Part shown: piece by piece, positions 17,263 through 25,348 of the stretch
Layout: every line of letters begins with the position of its first letter
Numbering within the stretch: position 1 is the first letter of the stretch
DNA from: Streptomyces sp. GESEQ-35
GTDB lineage: Bacteria; Actinomycetota; Actinomycetes; Streptomycetales; Streptomycetaceae
DNA length: 64,000 bases
Direction: 5' to 3'
NCBI RefSeq assembly: GCF_017948485.1
Contig: NZ_JAFFSX010000038.1
Location: 43,029-107,028, forward strand
The notes under the pieces: model-generated
Database searches by the model: none
Told to the model about the DNA's origin: nothing
Seen by the model: only the letters and a program-made list of their open reading frames with translations
Made by a program: the position numbers and the translations under genes

Positions 17263-19438
17263 CGGTTTCCCTGGTGAGTCGGTCGAAGTCGGTGACGACC
17301 GGGACGAGATCGCCCCTGGTCCACAGCGGGAGCTGGTCACGGTGGTGGGCCGAGCCCGGCATCCCCCAGGCACCGAACGGCACGACCCAGCGGCTGTCCT
17401 CTCGGCGGGCCAGATCCCACACATAGCGGGCGGCCGGCCCCCGCGCGGCCAGATCGGTGACGCCGGGCACGGCGGAGGTGCACAGCACACAGTCGTGATC
17501 GCCGGACAGGCCCGGTTCGTCGTACGACGTGTCGGGCAGCGCCCGCCAAGGAGCCAGCCGATGGGACTCCCCCCAGCTGCCCGGCGGCTCCGCGGCGACT
17601 TCCTCGACGGCCGCGCGTACGGTCGCGGGGCGGTCGATGCCGTACAACTCCTCGGCGCGCAGCAGGTGTTCGAGGGCGAAGCCGATACGCGGGACGAGGG
17701 CCAGCCAGGGGAGGAAGACCTCCGGATAGGCCGGCGGGACGGCGAGTGCGGCGAACGCGGGGTGCTCGGCGAGATGCCGTACGACGGCCGCGCGCACCGC
17801 CGCAAAGACGGCCGCCTCCGTGCTGCCCGCGTCCATCCGCCGGTCCCAGCCCAGCAGACGGTCCCGCAGCGCGGCGGCCTCGGGGGTCAGGTCGTCGAGG
17901 GCGGCGAGGTGGTCCAGCAGGGGTGCGGCGGAGCCGAGACGGGTGTCCATGTGGATCGCGGACATGTCCCCCGCCGCCCACTCCTTCTTCTCCCCGAGGA
18001 GGGCGGTGATGCGGTCGGCGCGGTGCGGCGGGGCGAACTCGACACCGAGAGGCGTGGACGGGCCGCGCTGGTTCGCCATCACCGCCGTGCCGTCGGTGAG
18101 TTCTCCGTACGGCATCTCGTGCCAGCCCTGCCACTCGTGACCGGGCTCCCAGGCGGGCACGAGGCGGGTGCGGTTGGCGGTGTCGCGCAGCGGCACCTTC
18201 CCGGCCACCCGGTGCAGCAGGCCGCCCTCGGTGTCGGCGGCCAGCACGACGTTCACGGGCTCGGCCCAGCGGTCGAAGGCCCGGTCCACGTCGTCGACCC
18301 GGCGGGCACGGAGGAGGGGGAGGAGGGCGTCGAAGCCGAGGTCGCCGGCGATGCGGGGCGGGTAGCGGAGGCTGACAGCTTCGAGCGTCCCGTCGTCGAG
18401 ACCCTCGGGGCCGCCGATGATCACCGGTCCGCGCTCGGTCTCGATCACCTCGACCCGGACCGGCTCCTCGCCCGCGACCTCGATGACCTCCGTGTGCATG
18501 GGAGCCCGCGTCCAGTTGCCGTCCGGGCCGAGCGCCTCCACGCCCGCGCCCGTCCGCCGCAGCCGCTCCCGGTAGAGGTCGTGATAGTCGGCCATCGCGT
18601 TGGTGATGGCCCAGGCGACCGTGCCGGTGTGGCCGAAGTGGGCGATGCCGGGGACGCCGGGGACGGCGAGGCCGACGACGTCGAACTCGGGGCAGGAGAG
18701 ATGGATCTGCTGGTAGATGCCGGGATCCTCGATGAAGCGGTGCGGGTCGCCGGCGATGACGGCGGCACCGGTCGTGGTCCGCCCGCCGCTCACCAGCCAG
18801 CCGTTGCTGCCGGAGGTGCCGGGCCCGTCCGCGGCGAACAGCCCGACCGCGTCCTCGCCGAGATGCCGGACGACCTGCTCGCGCCAGAGCTTGGCCGGGA
18901 ACCCGGCGAACAGGATATGGACGGCGAGCCAGACGGCGAGGGGCGTCCAGGGCTCCCAGCGGCCAGGAGCCATACGCTCCGCTGAAGTCGCCGGGACAGG
19001 CCGTCGGTCCGCTGCGGCGCCGTCGTGGCTGCTCGCGCCCGCGCGGCGGAGCCGCATATCGATACTGCCCGCGCCCCTTCGGGGCGCTGCGCTCACGCCG
19101 GCGCGGGCGAACTCCGGGGCGCGTCGGGCTCCTTCGGCGAGACCCTCGTTGACTCCGTCGACGTACGCCCGCACCCAGTCCGCCGTCTCCGAGTCCAGCG
19201 CGTCGAAGCACCGTCTCGCGGTGTCGTCCAGACGGGCCCGTCTCGCCAACAGGTCCCAGGGCAGGGCGCCGGCGCCGAGGAAGGACGCGGAGGTGCCCTG
19301 AGCACGGTGCCGTTCGACCTCCAGCTGCCAGGCCCGGTCGAGTGCGGTGACGCGGCCCTGGGCACGGGCGAGTTCGCGCACGCCGTCCGCTCGCAGATGC
19401 GGGATTCCCCAGGCGTCGCGGTAGATCTCGGCGGTCAC
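17255..19438 (-). CDS. Penicillin acylase-family Ntn hydrolase, iron-regulated, with in-frame repeat insertion
   Basis: A 727-residue N-terminal-nucleophile amidohydrolase. It starts MTAEIYRDAWGIPHLRA, the alpha-subunit motif, with no signal peptide, so it looks cytoplasmic, unlike classical secreted acylases. The beta-subunit nucleophile is probably Ser211 in GTSGSNGWLVSGG, where self-cleavage would expose the Ser; GDPHRF follows. Residues about 113-156 are foreign to the family and are encoded by a copy of a chromosomal intergenic repeat (18973-19099). The flanks, ...APEFARAG and APGRWEPWTPLAVWL, would join in a normal acylase. It is the first gene of the iron-box operon. It probably cleaves or forms amides in siderophore metabolism. 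Confidence 0.9.
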   Translation of the reverse strand: MTAEIYRDAWGIPHLRADGVRELARAQGRVTALDRAWQLEVERHRAQGTSASFLGAGALPWDLLARRARLDDTARRCFDALDSETADWVRAYVDGVNEGLAEGARRAPEFARAGVSAAPRRGAGSIDMRLRRAGASSHDGAAADRRPVPATSAERMAPGRWEPWTPLAVWLAVHILFAGFPAKLWREQVVRHLGEDAVGLFAADGPGTSGSNGWLVSGGRTTTGAAVIAGDPHRFIEDPGIYQQIHLSCPEFDVVGLAVPGVPGIAHFGHTGTVAWAITNAMADYHDLYRERLRRTGAGVEALGPDGNWTRAPMHTEVIEVAGEEPVRVEVIETERGPVIIGGPEGLDDGTLEAVSLRYPPRIAGDLGFDALLPLLRARRVDDVDRAFDRWAEPVNVVLAADTEGGLLHRVAGKVPLRDTANRTRLVPAWEPGHEWQGWHEMPYGELTDGTAVMANQRGPSTPLGVEFAPPHRADRITALLGEKKEWAAGDMSAIHMDTRLGSAAPLLDHLAALDDLTPEAAALRDRLLGWDRRMDAGSTEAAVFAAVRAAVVRHLAEHPAFAALAVPPAYPEVFLPWLALVPRIGFALEHLLRAEELYGIDRPATVRAAVEEVAAEPPGSWGESHRLAPWRALPDTSYDEPGLSGDHDCVLCTSAVPGVTDLAARGPAARYVWDLARREDSRWVVPFGAWGMPGSAHHRDQLPLWTRGDLVPVVTDFDRLTRETDV
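18973..19099 (-). repeat. Intergenic-type GC-rich repeat inserted inside the acylase gene
   Basis: Read on the minus strand, this stretch has the hairpin GCGCCCC-GAA-GGGGCGC, then GCAGTATCGATATGCGGC, then GCGCGAGCAGCCACGACGG and a CGCAGC tail. Hairpin, AGCCACGACGG and tail also occur in the intergenic copy at 40072, and in weaker form at 41480. It keeps the reading frame, adding about 42 residues to the acylase. Confidence 0.75.
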
Positions 19439-19457
19439 GCTGTGCCCCTTCTCGGCT

Positions 19458-19476
19458 TTAGGTTAGGCTTACCTAA
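19458..19476. promoter_or_regulatory. Iron box shared by the acylase operon and the SIP gene
   Basis: TTAGGTTAGGCTTACCTAA is a near-consensus actinobacterial iron box, 19 bases after the acylase start on one side and 41 before the SIP start on the other. One DmdR1/IdeR-type dimer pair could repress both divergent transcripts under iron sufficiency. Confidence 0.92.
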
Positions 19477-19517
19477 GTAAGATCGTGGTGGAATCGTACG
19501 TGAGGGGTGAAGAGACG

Positions 19518-20240
19518 ATGGGGCAGGGGCACGGCTGGGAAGGTGCGGTCCTCAAACTGCTGCGCGCGAAGGACTTCGTGTTCACGGTGACGGGAGCCGA
19601 GGACGTCACCCCGCACTACCGGCGTCTCCACCTCACCGACGGCGGCATGCTCGCCACGACCGGCGTCCACCCCACGATGTGGGTCCGCCTGTGGTTCGAC
19701 AACGGGGGCAAGCCGCACCAGCGGGCGTACACCCTCGTCGACCCGGACGCCGCGGCCGGCACCTTCAGCCTGGAGTTCGCCCTGCACGAGGGCACCGCCA
19801 GCGACTGGGCGCGGTCCGCCAAGCCCGGCGACACCGTCGAGGCGACCGTCCACGGCACCGGGTTCGACGAACCGACCCCGACTCCGACCCATGTCTTCGC
19901 GATCGGCGACCCGGCCTCGCTGCCCGCCCTCAACTCCCTGCTCGGCGCCCTGGGTTCGGCCCCGGCGACCATCTGGTTCGAGGGCGGCGTCGACGACCTG
20001 CCCTGCCGCACCGACCCGTCCCGTCACGAGCTGCGCCAGGTGCTGCGGCTGGACTCCGGCACGCATCTGGTCGAGCGGGTGAAGGCGGACCTGCCCGAAC
20101 TGATCAAGGGCACTGCCGACCCGTATGTCTGGATCGCGTGCGACACGGCGACGACGCGCAGGCTGAGCGCATACGTCCGCAAGGAACTCGGCGTGCCCAA
20201 GGAGCGGATGCACGCACTGGGGTACTGGCGCGCGTCCTGA
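19518..20240 (+). CDS. Siderophore-interacting protein (FAD ferric-siderophore reductase)
   Basis: A 240-residue SIP-family flavoprotein that reduces ferric siderophores in the cytoplasm to release iron. The FAD-binding RAYTLVDPD pattern near residue 68 and the C-terminal SIP domain (HVFAIGDPASLPALNSLL, then WIACDTATTRRLSAYVRKEL) are present. I chose ATG 19518, with AGGGGTG about eight bases upstream, over an in-frame GTG nearer the iron box at 19485. The iron box makes it iron-repressed. It is divergent from the acylase-GNAT-cupin-SDR operon and probably acts on the same siderophore. Confidence 0.92.
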   Translation: MGQGHGWEGAVLKLLRAKDFVFTVTGAEDVTPHYRRLHLTDGGMLATTGVHPTMWVRLWFDNGGKPHQRAYTLVDPDAAAGTFSLEFALHEGTASDWARSAKPGDTVEATVHGTGFDEPTPTPTHVFAIGDPASLPALNSLLGALGSAPATIWFEGGVDDLPCRTDPSRHELRQVLRLDSGTHLVERVKADLPELIKGTADPYVWIACDTATTRRLSAYVRKELGVPKERMHALGYWRAS

Positions 20241-20264
20241 GCGCGCACCCGGCATCATCGACCC

Positions 20265-20858
20265 ATGGACGTCACCCTGCACCTCGCCCAGGACCCCGAG
20301 GCCGACGCGCTCCTCGGCCGCAGCCCGCTCGCCGCGCTCACCGGCATGCTGCTCGACCAGCAGGTGCCGATGGAGTGGGCGTTCAAGGGCCCGGCGACGA
20401 TCGCCCAGCGCATGGGCGCCGACGACCTCGACGCACACGACATCGCCGCGCGCGACCCCGAGGCCTTCGCCGCGCTGCTGTCCGAGAAGCCGGCGGTGCA
20501 CCGCTACCCGGGGTCGATGGCCAAGCGCATCCAGCAGCTGTGCCAGTACCTCGTCGAGCACTACGACGGTGACGCCGAGGCCGTCTGGAAGGGCGTCGAC
20601 AGCGGGACCGAGCTGCTCAAGCGGCTCCAGGACCTGCCCGGGTTCGGCAAGCAGAAGGCCCAGATCTTCCTCGCCCTGCTGGGCAAGCAGCTCGGGGTGG
20701 CGCCGAAGGGATGGCGGGAGGCCGCGGGGGCCTACGGCGAGGTGGAGTCCTTCCGCTCCGTCGCCGACATCACCGGCCCGGAGTCACTGGCCAAGGTCCG
20801 CGCGCACAAGCAGGAGATGAAGGCGGCGGCGAAGGCGGCGAAGGCCGCGGGCAAGTAG
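20265..20858 (+). CDS. HhH-GPD-type base-excision repair protein, catalytic Asp not evident
   Basis: A 197-residue helix-hairpin-helix glycosylase-superfamily protein. The hairpin LPGFGKQKA lies at residues 124-132. In active HhH-GPD enzymes an aspartate follows about 20 residues later; here the region reads LGKQLGVAPKGWREAAG and has none. It may be a non-catalytic DNA-binding homologue or use another residue. It has an Ala/Lys-rich C-terminal tail. It starts 25 bases after SIP but has no obvious functional link. Confidence 0.82.
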   Translation: MDVTLHLAQDPEADALLGRSPLAALTGMLLDQQVPMEWAFKGPATIAQRMGADDLDAHDIAARDPEAFAALLSEKPAVHRYPGSMAKRIQQLCQYLVEHYDGDAEAVWKGVDSGTELLKRLQDLPGFGKQKAQIFLALLGKQLGVAPKGWREAAGAYGEVESFRSVADITGPESLAKVRAHKQEMKAAAKAAKAAGK

Positions 20859-20957
20859 GGCACCCGCCTTCCGGAGCCCTTGGGAAGTCCTCCGGAAATT
20901 AAGCCGGTTGGCCCACGCCAGGTGGCATTCGGGTCCCGTTCGGTCAAAGCATGAAAC

Positions 20958-21623
20958 ATGACCGAGGCACCGAGCGGTTCCCCCTGGGGTCCGGAGTACG
21001 ACGACCGCCGGGTGCATGCCGCCGTGCGCGAGCCCCACCCCGGTGGCGCCGAACCGCCGCTCGAAGGCCCCCTGCACGTCCTGTCACGCACTGCCTGGCA
21101 GGCCGTACTGCTCACCGGAACCGTCTCCCTGGTCCTCGGCATCCTGGTCCTGGTCTGGCCGGGCCAGTCCCTGCGGGCCGCCGGAATCCTGTTCGGCCTC
21201 TACCTCCTGGTCAGCGGCGTACTCCAGCTCGCCGCCGCCTTCGGCACGCACCGGACGACGTCACTGCGCGTCCTGGCCTTCATCAGCGGCGCCCTGTCGA
21301 TCCTGCTCGGCCTGTTCTGCTTCCGCGGCCCCATGCAGTCGATCCTGCTGCTCGCCCTGTGGATCGGCATCGGCTGGCTGATCCGCGGCATCACCCAGAC
21401 CCTGGCCGCCGCCCACGACTCCTCGATCCCCGCCCGCGGTTGGCAGATCTTCCTCGGCGTCCTCACCTTCGTCGCCGGCGTCGTGCTGATCGTCTCCCCT
21501 TTCGAGTCGGTCGCCGTCCTCACGCTGGTCGGCGGCTGGTGGCTGGTCGTGGTCGGTGTCGTCGAGATCGTCACGGCGATCGGTATCCGCGGTCGCGCGA
21601 GTCGGGTGCCACGCGAACTGTGA
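20958..21623 (+). CDS. HdeD-family (DUF308) membrane protein
   Basis: A 221-residue protein with a roughly 45-residue hydrophilic N-terminus and six membrane helices with glycines spaced as in DUF308/HdeD, such as AVLLTGTVSLVLGILVLVWPG and GWQIFLGVLTFVAGVVLIVSP. HdeD in E. coli is linked to acid resistance at high cell density; here the role is unknown. Its TGA overlaps the GTG start of the next small gene (GTGA). Confidence 0.88.
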   Translation: MTEAPSGSPWGPEYDDRRVHAAVREPHPGGAEPPLEGPLHVLSRTAWQAVLLTGTVSLVLGILVLVWPGQSLRAAGILFGLYLLVSGVLQLAAAFGTHRTTSLRVLAFISGALSILLGLFCFRGPMQSILLLALWIGIGWLIRGITQTLAAAHDSSIPARGWQIFLGVLTFVAGVVLIVSPFESVAVLTLVGGWWLVVVGVVEIVTAIGIRGRASRVPREL

Positions 21624-21919
21624 ACGCCGTGCGCGTCTGGTCGCGGGTCCTGGTCCTGCTGCTCGCCCTGCTGGTGCCGGGCGAGCACACCGCGCATGCG
21701 GTGACGGTCACGGCGGAGGCCGGCGCGGCGGTCGTCGAATGCGACGACACCGTCGTACGGTCACCGGCCCGTGCCGGACGGCCGCACGTCGTACCGCTGC
21801 GCCCGGCACCCCGCCCGCGCACCCGGCTCACCCCACCGCCGCCCGCCCCGCAGCTTCCGGTGCCGTCACGCATCCGGCCCGTCCTGCACACCCTCCGCAC
21901 GGTGGTCCTGCGCTGCTGA
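21620..21919 (+). CDS. Small secreted Pro/Arg-rich protein
   Basis: A 99-residue protein starting at GTG 21620 and overlapping the HdeD stop by four bases. Residues about 5-24 (VWSRVLVLLLALLVPGEHTA then HA) form a signal peptide. The mature part is rich in Pro, Arg and Val, with Cys in AVVECDD and a C-terminal TVVLRC. I do not recognise a family; the coupling to HdeD suggests a membrane-linked accessory role. Confidence 0.65.
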   Translation: MNAVRVWSRVLVLLLALLVPGEHTAHAVTVTAEAGAAVVECDDTVVRSPARAGRPHVVPLRPAPRPRTRLTPPPPAPQLPVPSRIRPVLHTLRTVVLRC

Positions 21920-21975
21920 CACGAGCCGTGAACTCCCCGGCCCATCAGCACCCCTACAGCAAGGACGACACAGCC

Positions 21976-22104
21976 ATGCCCAACGACCCGTACGCGGTCC
22001 TGCGCGCCCTGCTGCGCGCGGAGGCCGTACGCAACAATCCGAAACCACAGGTGAAAGAACCGAATCCCCAGCGTCGCGCCCCGAAGAGCCTGAAGCGGGG
22101 TTGA
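21976..22104 (+). CDS. Small basic protein of unknown function (42 aa)
   Basis: MPNDPYAVLRALLRAEA begins a 42-residue basic peptide with the tail APKSLKRG. The ATG at 21976 has AGGAC upstream, and a strong hairpin follows its stop. The codons have the GC-rich third positions of a real gene. No function is known; it may be co-transcribed with the HdeD pair. Confidence 0.55.
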   Translation: MPNDPYAVLRALLRAEAVRNNPKPQVKEPNPQRRAPKSLKRG

Positions 22105-22113
22105 TCCACAGGT

Positions 22114-22146
22114 GGCGCGCCAAGCGGGACTCCCGCCTGGCGCGCC
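22114..22146 (+). terminator. Hairpin terminator after the 42-aa gene
   Basis: GGCGCGCCA (22114-22122) pairs with TGGCGCGCC (22138-22146), and an inner GCGGG/CCCGC stem closes on ACT. It lies nine bases beyond the stop codon and also bounds the recombinase remnant that follows on the other strand. Confidence 0.7.
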
Positions 22147-22149
22147 TCC

Positions 22150-23410
22150 CCCGCAATCGGGCCCATCGCTGGCCGGAGCGCCGCGCGGCCCAGACGACGG
22201 TCGTTCGACGACCGGCGTCGGAGGGCTCCCACTTGTTGCCTCGCGACAACGCCGCTCACAAGGTCCGCTGCCGAGCCGAAGCGAGTGCCGGCCTCGGCAA
22301 GAAGCTCCACCGAGCTCCGTCGTCCCTGGTCGGCACAGGAGACCTCGGTGAAGATCCGTTGGACCACGTACTCATCGAGGTGCTCTCGCTTGATGCTGTT
22401 CCCGCCGTCATGCCCACCTGTCGCCCCCTTCGGCCGGGAGCAGCGGTACGAAGCAGTGGCGCCGATCGTGCCATTGCTGAACATGGTCGCTCCGCACTCA
22501 CAGCGAAGCACTCCCCGACCGCTCAGGAGCGAACCGGCCCGTGGCCCGCCTTTCCCTGGCCCACGGGTGTCCAGCCATGTCTGTAGCTCCTCCCACTCGG
22601 CAATTCCGAGGACGGGCTCATGGCTCATCACCGGCATCAGCGTCCGTGGGTCCACAACGCTCCGGTACCCGACGACGGAGCGCCGGACACCGGGTCCGCC
22701 CGTCGGCTCCGGGCCGTAGACCGGTTCCACCGCGTGACCAACCAACCGCGGATCCCGCAGAATCCTCTTGAGCGTTGACACCTCCCACAAGGACGGTGCG
22801 CGTCGCCCCTTCGCATCGGCGGATCCGGCAGCCCCGCCACTTGTCGGCGAGCCGTGCGGTCTTCGTCGGAACTCCCTTTGCGTTCAACTCCGCGCAGATG
22901 CCGGAGAGCGACCCGGGGTGACGTCGTCCCGCCGATGCCTCCTCCCCCTTGTGAGTGAGAATTCTGCGTACGACATCGCGGATGACCTCGGCCTCCTCAG
23001 GCGCCACGACCAACTGCCGAATCGTGAGACCGTCCCTGCGCGCCTCGGTCACCGCGTATCCGAACGGCGGCAGACCACCCACCCAAGAACCTGCTTCGCG
23101 CAGGACCCCGCAAGGGACCGCACCGCACCGCACCCACGTCCTGCCGGGACAGACGGCTCAGGTAGTTCACAACGACCACGTCGACATTCCCGTGCCGCAC
23201 ATCGGTCAGCATTCGCTCGAACTCCGGGCGGGCGAATCCCGATCTGTAGGCCGACGCGGCCTCATCCACGTACGCACCCTCGTACCGGAAGTCACGCCTT
23301 GTCGCCTCGGCACGGCATGCGGCCAACTGCGCTCGAACGGAGCCGGCCGACCCGTCCGGTCGGCCCAGGCTCTGCCGCGCATACCCGACAGCTGTCTTTC
23401 GATCATCCAT
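22150..23410 (-). pseudogene. Decayed large serine recombinase (integrase)
   Basis: Three minus-strand frames together spell a large serine recombinase. From the right they carry the resolvase catalytic domain (VGYARQSLGR with the nucleophile Ser, then VVVVNYLSRLSRQD), a recombinase domain starting REAGSWVGGLPPFGYAV, and a zinc ribbon (LRCECGATM...YRCSRP) with IKREHLDEYVVQRI. Between LSRQD and REAGS about 60 residues of a normal integrase are missing, so there is an internal deletion as well as a frameshift near 22790-22810. The C-terminal coiled region is lost. It is the relic of a phage or integrative element. Confidence 0.85.
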
Positions 23411-23542
23411 GGGGGGAATGTGGCAGCAACGAGATCACACCCACCCCCTTTGACCGATATCGGCCATAATCTGTATGTACTTGCTCGTGCGGCCCGGGCC
23501 GGGAGGCTGCGCCCAGAGAGGCTTGACCGGTAGGCTTTCCGT

Positions 23543-23839
23543 GTGATCTTCAAGCGCATCGGAAACGGCCGGCCGTACCCCGACCACGGCCGGGAAAGCA
23601 CCCGGCAGTGGGCGGACGTCGCACCGCGCCCGGTCCGCCTCGATCAGCTCGTGACGACGAAGGGCCAGCTCGACCTGGAGACGCTCCTGGCCGAGGACTC
23701 GACCTTCTACGGCGATCTGTTCGCGCACGTCGTCAAGTGGCAGGGCGACCTGTACCTGGAGGACGGCCTGCACCGCGCGGTCCGCGCGGCACTCCAGCAG
23801 CGCCAAGTGCTGCACGCACGCGTCCTCGAACTGGACTAA
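23543..23839 (+). CDS. Conserved ParB/sulfiredoxin-like small protein
   Basis: A 98-residue protein beginning MIFKRIGNGRPYPDHGRES. The stretch VRLDQLVTTKGQLDLETLL...LYLEDGLHRAVRAAL resembles the N-terminal ParB/sulfiredoxin fold, whose hallmark is a DGxHRxxAA-like motif. Streptomyces homologues have, as I recall, sometimes been labelled VapB-type antitoxins, but no toxin is adjacent. It is next to the dead integrase, and a CCGATATCGG palindrome lies upstream (around 23453). Confidence 0.65.
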   Translation: MIFKRIGNGRPYPDHGRESTRQWADVAPRPVRLDQLVTTKGQLDLETLLAEDSTFYGDLFAHVVKWQGDLYLEDGLHRAVRAALQQRQVLHARVLELD

Positions 23840-23928
23840 TGGCCAACTGGTGGCCCTAACGGGTTGAACTGCACGCCGGTAATGATCATCTAGTAGGAAT
23901 CACCGCCCGCGCGCACTACGCTGCGCCC

Positions 23929-24567
23929 ATGAGCATGCTGACTCCCCCCGGCATGGGCGGCCAGTACCGGATCAAGGGGGACAAATACCCCCGCATGCGG
24001 CGACCTCGGCGACGCGGCAGGATCGCGGTCGGGGTCGTGGCCTCGGTCGCCGCCCTCGGACTGATCGGCTGGGGCACGCTGCAGCTCATCGACGTCTTCA
24101 CGGGCGGTGGCGAGCATGCTTCGGCGGTCGGCTCCAAGTCGGACTGCTCGTCCAAGGCGAGCCCCTCACCGAGCGCGGCCGACGTACCCGAGCCCGGCCA
24201 GATCACCGTCAACGTGCTGAACGCCACGACCCGCAGCGGGCTGGCCAAGCAGACGGCGGACGAGCTGAAGAAGCGCGGCTTCAAGATCGGCAGCGTGGGC
24301 AACGCGACTGCGGCCTTCGACAAGAAGGTCACGGGCACCGGGATACTGCTCGGCCCCGCCGCCTCCCTGAACACCTCACTGCCGGTGCTCGCCACCCAGC
24401 TCAGCACCGCCGAGCGCCGCACGGCAGCCACCCGCAAGGGCACCGACGTCGACCTGATCATCGGCACCGGTTTCAAGGCGCTGACAACGAAGAAGGACGC
24501 CGACAAGGCCCTGGCCGCACTGGCCGGGCCGCAGCCGACGCCCACTTCGTCGAAGAAGGACTGCTGA
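23929..24567 (+). CDS. LytR C-terminal-domain membrane protein
   Basis: A 212-residue protein: a basic cytoplasmic tail (RMRRPRRRGR), one membrane helix (residues about 32-52) and, outside, a LytR_C domain starting ITVNVLNATTRSGLAKQTADELKKRGF. LytR_C domains accompany LytR-CpsA-Psr wall-glycopolymer ligases, but the ligase domain is absent here. It probably has a wall-associated role. It is convergent with upp. Confidence 0.88.
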   Translation: MSMLTPPGMGGQYRIKGDKYPRMRRPRRRGRIAVGVVASVAALGLIGWGTLQLIDVFTGGGEHASAVGSKSDCSSKASPSPSAADVPEPGQITVNVLNATTRSGLAKQTADELKKRGFKIGSVGNATAAFDKKVTGTGILLGPAASLNTSLPVLATQLSTAERRTAATRKGTDVDLIIGTGFKALTTKKDADKALAALAGPQPTPTSSKKDC

Positions 24568-24602
24568 ACCTCGTACTTCGTACCTCGTACCTCGTACCTC
24601 GT
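24568..24602. repeat. 7-bp tandem repeat, five units
   Basis: ACCTCGT is repeated five times with one variant unit (ACTTCGT) immediately after the LytR_C gene stop, in the short gap between convergent genes. It is a likely slippage hotspot. Confidence 0.85.
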
Positions 24603-24610
24603 AAAGAGGC

Positions 24611-25246
24611 CTACTCGGCGGCCCCGTACATCCGGTCCCCCGCGTCTCCCAGGCCGGGGACGATGTAGCCGTGCTCGTTGAGGCGCTCGTCGACCGATGC
24701 CGTCACCACCGTCACCGGCGTGCCCGCGAGCTCGCGCTCCATGAGCTCCACGCCCTCCGGGGCGGCGAGCAGGACCACGGCGGTCACGTCGTCGGCGCCG
24801 CGCTTGATCAGCTCCTGGATCGCCGCGACCAGGGTGCCGCCGGTGGCGAGCATCGGATCGAGGACGTACACCTGACGCCCGGAGAGGTCCTCAGGCATAC
24901 GGGTGGCATACGTGGAGGCCTGGAGCGTCTCCTCGTCGCGGATCATGCCCAGGAAGCCCACCTCGGCGGTCGGCAGCAGCCGGACCATGCCGTCCAGCAT
25001 GCCGAGGCCGGCGCGCAGGATCGGGACGACCAGCGGACGCGGGTAGGACAGCTTGACGCCGGTGGTCGAGGCGACCGGCGTCGTGATGTCGACCTGCTCG
25101 GTGCGCACGTCGCGCGTGGCCTCGTAGGCGAGCAGGGTGACCAGCTCGTCGGCGAGCCGCCGGAAGGTCGCGGAGTCGGTGCGCTGGTCGCGCAGCGTGG
25201 TGAGCTTGTGGGCGACCAGGGGGTGGTCGACGACGTGGAGACGCAT
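24611..25246 (-). CDS. upp: Uracil phosphoribosyltransferase
   Basis: A 211-residue cytoplasmic enzyme converting uracil and PRPP to UMP in pyrimidine salvage. The PRPP loop VYVLDPMLATGGTLVAAI (about residues 122-139) and the C-terminal uracil-binding GDAGDRMYG are intact, and the length is the family norm. It is monocistronic, with the start at ATG 25246. It is divergent from a tiny Arg-rich gene. Confidence 0.97.
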   Translation of the reverse strand: MRLHVVDHPLVAHKLTTLRDQRTDSATFRRLADELVTLLAYEATRDVRTEQVDITTPVASTTGVKLSYPRPLVVPILRAGLGMLDGMVRLLPTAEVGFLGMIRDEETLQASTYATRMPEDLSGRQVYVLDPMLATGGTLVAAIQELIKRGADDVTAVVLLAAPEGVELMERELAGTPVTVVTASVDERLNEHGYIVPGLGDAGDRMYGAAE

Positions 25247-25348
25247 GCCCTAACAGTAACCGGGTCCAGGTCACCCTCGTGCTGGCATCAAACCGCCCGT
25301 CAGAGGGAAAGTGGGAGGGACGTACGGGTGGGTACGGGGTGGTGAGCC

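Noticed and set aside
12543..20240. Complete siderophore biosynthesis cluster
   Set aside because: No IucA/IucC synthetase, NRPS, monooxygenase or decarboxylase gene is present; only uptake, reduction and possible tailoring genes.
24568..24602. CRISPR-like array
   Set aside because: Seven-base units without spacers and no cas genes in the window; a simple slippage repeat.
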